Positions 7,058-9,783 of a stretch of DNA of 9,783 nucleotides are shown piece after piece. Every line of letters starts with the position of its first letter. Position 1 is the first letter of the stretch. Both the position numbers and the translations under genes were made by a program. Origin of the DNA: Gammaproteobacteria bacterium (GTDB taxonomy: Bacteria > Pseudomonadota > Gammaproteobacteria > Pseudomonadales > Pseudomonadaceae). Under the pieces are notes generated by a model. That model was not told the origin of the DNA. It saw only the letters and a program-made list of their open reading frames with translations, and made no database searches. The DNA is taken from contig JAAZCO010000252.1 in NCBI GenBank assembly GCA_012513235.1, positions 1 through 9,783 on the forward strand, written 5' to 3'.

Positions 7058-8137
7058 TTACAGTGATTCACCTTGCATCAAAACACGCATTTTTTCTGCT
7101 GTAGGCTGCTCCACACAACCGCGCTCAGTCACTATCACATCAACCAAATGCGCTGGAGTAACATCAAACACCGGATTAAATGCAGCAATCTCAGCGGCAA
7201 TGCGCTGCTCACCCACAGATAAAATCTCTTCACCCGCGCGCTCTTCAATCGGAATCTGCCTGCCGCTGCTCAATTGCATATCAATAGTGGAACTAGGAGC
7301 CACCACCATGACTTTCACATTGTGATAGCGCGCTAAGACGGCCAACTGGTAAGTGCCAATCTTGTTAGCCACATCGCCATTGGCAGTAATACGGTCAGCC
7401 CCGACAATCACCCAAGTGATTTTACCTTGCGCCATTAAGTGCGCTGCGCTGGAATCGACGTTTAATAGGCTAGGAATACCCTCGCCCACTAATTCCCAAG
7501 CCGTTAAACGCGAGCCTTGTAACCAAGGGCGCGTTTCATTGACATGCACGCAGCTCACCAAACCATCTAAGTAAGCTGCACGAATAACCCCCAGCGCAGT
7601 ACCGAAGCCGCCTGTAGCTAAAGCACCGGTATTACAGTGCGTCATCACATGCTGTTGCGTGGGATTGGTAGCGCGCATCATCTGCAAACCCAGTTCAGCG
7701 GTATACAGGTTGGCTTCACGGTCATCATTAAGGATGGCTACAGCTTGCGCTTCGAGTAGCTGCAAGGGCTGCTGATGCTGTACCGCCAACTTTAAACAGC
7801 TGCGCATCTTCTCCAGCGCCCAAAACAAGTTGACGGCCGTGGGTCGCGATTCAGCCAAGAGCTTAAAATCAGCTTCCAAGGCCAAGGGTAAGTTTGTCAC
7901 TTGATTGGCTATATGCTGCTGCGCGGCTAACACCACAGCAAAGGCTGCGGCAATTCCAATAGCTGGCGCACCACGCACACGCATCTCACGAATGGCCAGT
8001 GCAACATCGGCTGCACTGTCATAACGCTGCCAAAACTCTTGTTGTGGCAATAGGCGCTGGTCAAGTAAATACAGTGCACTATCGCGCCACTCTAAGGCTT
8101 TGACTTTTTCAGCCGCCAACATCTGATCACGAATCAT
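7058..8137 (-). CDS. mtnA: S-methyl-5-thioribose-1-phosphate isomerase
   Basis: Aldose-ketose isomerase of methionine salvage, converting methylthioribose-1-phosphate to methylthioribulose-1-phosphate. It belongs to the eIF2B-alpha-like family and acts in the cytoplasm. The 359-aa length is typical. Motifs numbered from ATG 8137: RGAPAIG at 55-61, SRPTAVNLFWAL at 97-108, THCNTGALATGGFGTALG at 166-183 with catalytic Cys168, ETRPWLQGSRLTAWEL at 201-216, and GADRITANGDVANKIGT at 246-262 with catalytic Asp248. ATG 8137 is preferred over ATG 8143 because AAGGG (8151-8147) lies 9 nt from the former but only 3 nt from the latter. Residue 200, before ETRP, is Asn where I recall Asp in most homologues. 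The gene is divergent from mtaD and upstream of gyrA on the same strand, separated by 175 nt. Confidence 0.96.
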   Translation of the reverse strand: MIRDQMLAAEKVKALEWRDSALYLLDQRLLPQQEFWQRYDSAADVALAIREMRVRGAPAIGIAAAFAVVLAAQQHIANQVTNLPLALEADFKLLAESRPTAVNLFWALEKMRSCLKLAVQHQQPLQLLEAQAVAILNDDREANLYTAELGLQMMRATNPTQQHVMTHCNTGALATGGFGTALGVIRAAYLDGLVSCVHVNETRPWLQGSRLTAWELVGEGIPSLLNVDSSAAHLMAQGKITWVIVGADRITANGDVANKIGTYQLAVLARYHNVKVMVVAPSSTIDMQLSSGRQIPIEERAGEEILSVGEQRIAAEIAAFNPVFDVTPAHLVDVIVTERGCVEQPTAEKMRVLMQGESL

Positions 8138-8146
8138 TAGCATACG

Positions 8147-8151
8147 CCCTT
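8147..8151 (-). promoter_or_regulatory. Ribosome binding site of mtnA (decides the start)
   Basis: AAGGG reads on the minus strand from 8151 to 8147. The spacer is 9 nt to ATG 8137 and 3 nt to ATG 8143, so the downstream ATG is favoured. Confidence 0.6.
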
Positions 8152-8163
8152 GAAAAATAACTA

Positions 8164-8169
8164 ATTATA
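8164..8169 (-). promoter_or_regulatory. Candidate -10 element of the mtnA promoter
   Basis: A perfect TATAAT reads on the minus strand from 8169 to 8164, 26 nt before ATG 8137. Transcription would start close to the ribosome site, giving a leader of about 20 nt. The matching -35 is poor: CTGCTT at a 16-nt spacer is the best I find. For mtaD, in the opposite direction, I found only TATACA at 8239-8244 with no convincing -35, so I have not annotated it. The divergent gap (8138-8279) shows no riboswitch-like fold that I can recognise. Confidence 0.4.
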
Positions 8170-8267
8170 ACCGAGTCTGAAGCTAAAGCAGCAGTCACTG
8201 TGTCTTATACGCTCGTGCTAGCGTCAATCGACTTAAACTATACAAGCCCACGTTAACTTTATTGAGC

Positions 8268-8273
8268 AGGAAG
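8268..8273 (+). promoter_or_regulatory. Ribosome binding site of mtaD (decides the start)
   Basis: AGGAAG is placed 6 nt before ATG 8280. The reading frame is open back to a TTG at 8262, but that codon lies upstream of this site, so ATG 8280 is the better start. Confidence 0.8.
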
Positions 8274-8279
8274 CCACGC

Positions 8280-9599
8280 ATGCTGCATTCGCCGTTAGAT
8301 TGTTTGTTATTGCCTGAGTGGCTCGTCCCCGTTGAACCTGCCGGTGTTGTGTTAAAAAACTACGCTATTGGTATTCGCGGCGACCGTATTGCGATAATTG
8401 CACCGCGTGAGCAAGCATTAAAAATACCTTGTGCTGATGTACGTGAACTGCCCAATACCTTGCTCACCCCAGGCTTAATTAATGCCCACGGGCATGCGGC
8501 AATGAGTTTGTTTCGTGGCTTAGCCGATGATCTACCACTGCATACTTGGCTCAATGAGCATATTTGGCCGGCAGAAGCGCAATGGGTCAATGAAGATTTT
8601 ATTCGTGATGGCACCGACTTAGCCTTGGCTGAGCAGATTAAAAATGGCATTACCTGCTTTTCTGATATGTATTTTTTTCCTGAAATTGCTTGCCAGCAAG
8701 TGCATGACAGCGGAATGCGCGCACAAATCACAGTGCCGATGCTCGATTTCCCTGTACCCGGTGCACGTGATAGCGCTGAAGCCCTGCGCAAAGGCTTGCA
8801 ACTTTTTGATGATTTACAGCAGCACCCGCGCCTAACGATTGGCTTTGGGCCCCATGCTCCTTATACCGTTAGTGATGCTGGCATAGAAAACATTGTGATG
8901 CTCGCCGCGCAGTTAGACGCACCTGTGCAAATGCATGTGCATGAAACCGCAGCTGAAATAAAAAACAGCATCGAGCAGTATGGCGAACGTCCGCTAGCGC
9001 GATTAGCTCGCCTTGGAATACTTGGCCCGCGTTTTCAAGCGGTGCATATGACGCAAGTTAATGATGAGGATATCGCCCTCCTAGTACAAACCAATAGCAG
9101 CGTGATTCATTGCCCAGAGTCCAACCTCAAACTGGCTAGTGGTTTTTGTCCTATTGAGCGCTTATGGCATGCGGGCGTTAACGTCGCCATTGGTACAGAT
9201 GGCGCTGCCAGCAACAACAACCTAGACCTGCTAGGCGAAACTCGCACCGCAGCCCTACTGGCTAAAGCTGTAGCGCAGTCGGCAAGCGCTGTCAGTGCGC
9301 ATCAGGCTTTACGCATGGCCACACTCAATGGCGCACGCGCACTGGGTATTGATGAGAACACCGGCTCACTAGAAGTGGGCAAGCTAGCAGATATCACCGC
9401 GTTTAATTTTAATGACCTGTCAGTGCAGCCCGTCTACGATCCTGTCTCGCAACTGATTTACGCCGCTGGACGCAACTGTGTTGAGCATGTCTGGGTCGGT
9501 GGCAAGCAATTACTGCACAACCGTCAGTTAGTGCGTATGGATGAGCAAAAAATCATTGCTCAAGCACAATACTGGGCACATAAAATCGCAAAAAAATAA
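8280..9599 (+). CDS. mtaD: 5'-methylthioadenosine deaminase (amidohydrolase superfamily)
   Basis: Zinc-type amidohydrolase of the MTA/S-adenosylhomocysteine deaminase family, 439 aa. Deaminates methylthioadenosine to methylthioinosine; in Pseudomonas MtnP then splits this to hypoxanthine and methylthioribose-1-phosphate, the substrate of MtnA. Motifs numbered from ATG 8280: HGH at 70-72 (metal ligands H70 and H72), FRGLADDLPLHTWL at 78-91, GPHAPYTVS at 190-198, MHVHETA at 218-224 (metal ligand H219, catalytic Glu222), AVHMTQ at 254-259 (H256, active site), HCPESNLKLASG at 277-288, and IGTDGAASNN at 304-313 (metal ligand D307). The residues come from comparison with the TM0936 family. The close match to PA3170 of P. 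aeruginosa and the divergent mtnA neighbour make MTA the likely main substrate. Activity on S-adenosylhomocysteine or adenosine is possible. No convincing terminator follows the stop. Confidence 0.93.
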   Translation: MLHSPLDCLLLPEWLVPVEPAGVVLKNYAIGIRGDRIAIIAPREQALKIPCADVRELPNTLLTPGLINAHGHAAMSLFRGLADDLPLHTWLNEHIWPAEAQWVNEDFIRDGTDLALAEQIKNGITCFSDMYFFPEIACQQVHDSGMRAQITVPMLDFPVPGARDSAEALRKGLQLFDDLQQHPRLTIGFGPHAPYTVSDAGIENIVMLAAQLDAPVQMHVHETAAEIKNSIEQYGERPLARLARLGILGPRFQAVHMTQVNDEDIALLVQTNSSVIHCPESNLKLASGFCPIERLWHAGVNVAIGTDGAASNNNLDLLGETRTAALLAKAVAQSASAVSAHQALRMATLNGARALGIDENTGSLEVGKLADITAFNFNDLSVQPVYDPVSQLIYAAGRNCVEHVWVGGKQLLHNRQLVRMDEQKIIAQAQYWAHKIAKK

Positions 9600-9731
9600 T
9601 ACACAAGAACAACCCATATTGCTAAAAACTTACACCGCCTACTATCCGTTGACGAACACTAAGGCAAAGACTCAGAAAAACTGGCATTATGTGCAACTTA
9701 AATCACGGCATATATCGTATAGGACTGGGTT

Positions 9732-9783
9732 ATGAGCAATGTAGACCATGCTGAAATTGCGAAATTTGAAGCGTTAGCTCACC
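9732..9783 (+). CDS. ubiG: UbiG, ubiquinone-biosynthesis O-methyltransferase, first 17 codons only
   Basis: SAM-dependent methyltransferase catalysing both O-methylation steps in ubiquinone synthesis. Only the start is visible: MSNVDHAEIAKFEALAH, which matches the N-terminus of Pseudomonas UbiG residue for residue as I recall it. The methyltransferase core lies beyond the window. ATG 9732 has AGGA at 9721-9724 with a 7-nt spacer. The gene follows mtaD on the same strand, as in P. aeruginosa. The 132-nt gap between them (9600-9731) is AT-rich: my hand count for 9601-9720 is 47 G or C in 120. That would suit a promoter of its own. A TTGACG at 9649-9654 could be a -35, but no acceptable -10 stands at the right distance. 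The call rests on the short N-terminus and gene order. Confidence 0.85.
   Translation, partial: MSNVDHAEIAKFEALAH

Noticed and set aside
8210..8223. CGCT...AGCG inverted repeat in the mtnA-mtaD gap
   Set aside because: It is four base pairs around a six-base loop, which is expected by chance and supports no call.
8262..8279. TTG start for mtaD, six codons upstream
   Set aside because: ATG 8280 has AGGAAG at the right distance, and the homologue begins near it.
8360..8791. 143-aa minus-strand open frame inside mtaD
   Set aside because: It is fully antisense to a certain gene and has no motif or ribosome site.
9649..9690. Promoter for ubiG built on TTGACG at 9649-9654
   Set aside because: At 16-18 nt spacing the would-be -10 sequences (such as TCAGAA) do not resemble TATAAT, and CATTAT at 9685-9690 is about 30 nt away.
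9541..9735. 64-aa plus-strand open frame bridging the mtaD end and the ubiG start
   Set aside because: It begins inside mtaD in another frame, lacks a ribosome site, and reads through AT-rich spacer with low-complexity sequence.
1..9783. Mobile element, CRISPR array, defence island, prophage or tRNA
   Set aside because: All protein-coding space is taken by conserved housekeeping genes in an order known from Pseudomonas. I saw no long repeats, integrase or transposase motifs, regularly spaced repeats or cloverleaf-type sequence.

Overview
The window is an ordinary stretch of core chromosome from a gammaproteobacterium of the Pseudomonadaceae type. Eight genes can be named from their translations: ubiG (start only), mtaD, mtnA, gyrA, serC, pheA, hisC and tyrA (N-terminal 284 codons only). 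Their order and orientation match what I recall of the Pseudomonas aeruginosa gyrA region. The base composition is roughly balanced by eye, clearly lower in GC than P. aeruginosa. GyrA also lacks the acidic C-terminal-domain insertion I recall for P. aeruginosa. A lower-GC lineage of the family (Thiopseudomonas- or Denitrificimonas-like) would fit, but that is inference.

Minus-strand block, 6882 down to 1: gyrA - serC - pheA - hisC - tyrA. The genes are packed tightly. There are 7 nt between gyrA and serC, a 1-nt TAATG overlap between serC and pheA, 54 nt containing a perfect hairpin between pheA and hisC, and 1 nt between hisC and tyrA. In Pseudomonas this block is known as a mixed-function supraoperon that continues into aroA, cmk and rpsA, which would lie beyond position 1. 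PheA (chorismate mutase/prephenate dehydratase), TyrA (prephenate dehydrogenase) and an aromatic-capable HisC aminotransferase together can lead from chorismate to phenylalanine and tyrosine. SerC supplies phosphoserine and also serves PLP synthesis. GyrA is the DNA gyrase subunit that heads the block.

Minus strand, 8137-7058: mtnA, separated from gyrA by 175 nt that hold a candidate gyrA promoter and a 14-bp palindrome. Plus strand, 8280-9599: mtaD, divergent from mtnA across 142 nt. MtaD deaminates methylthioadenosine to methylthioinosine, and MtnA isomerises the methylthioribose-1-phosphate later released, so the pair belongs to the inosine branch of methionine salvage. Plus strand, from 9732: the first 17 codons of ubiG after a 132-nt AT-rich gap.

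I found no mobile elements, CRISPR arrays, tRNA or rRNA genes, phage genes or pseudogenes, and no stretch over 300 nt without a gene. I see no evidence for an undescribed biological system. The second-look items are modest: an intercistronic hairpin, palindromes, start-codon corrections, the GyrA variants, an active-site-adjacent substitution in MtnA, and gene order around gyrA.
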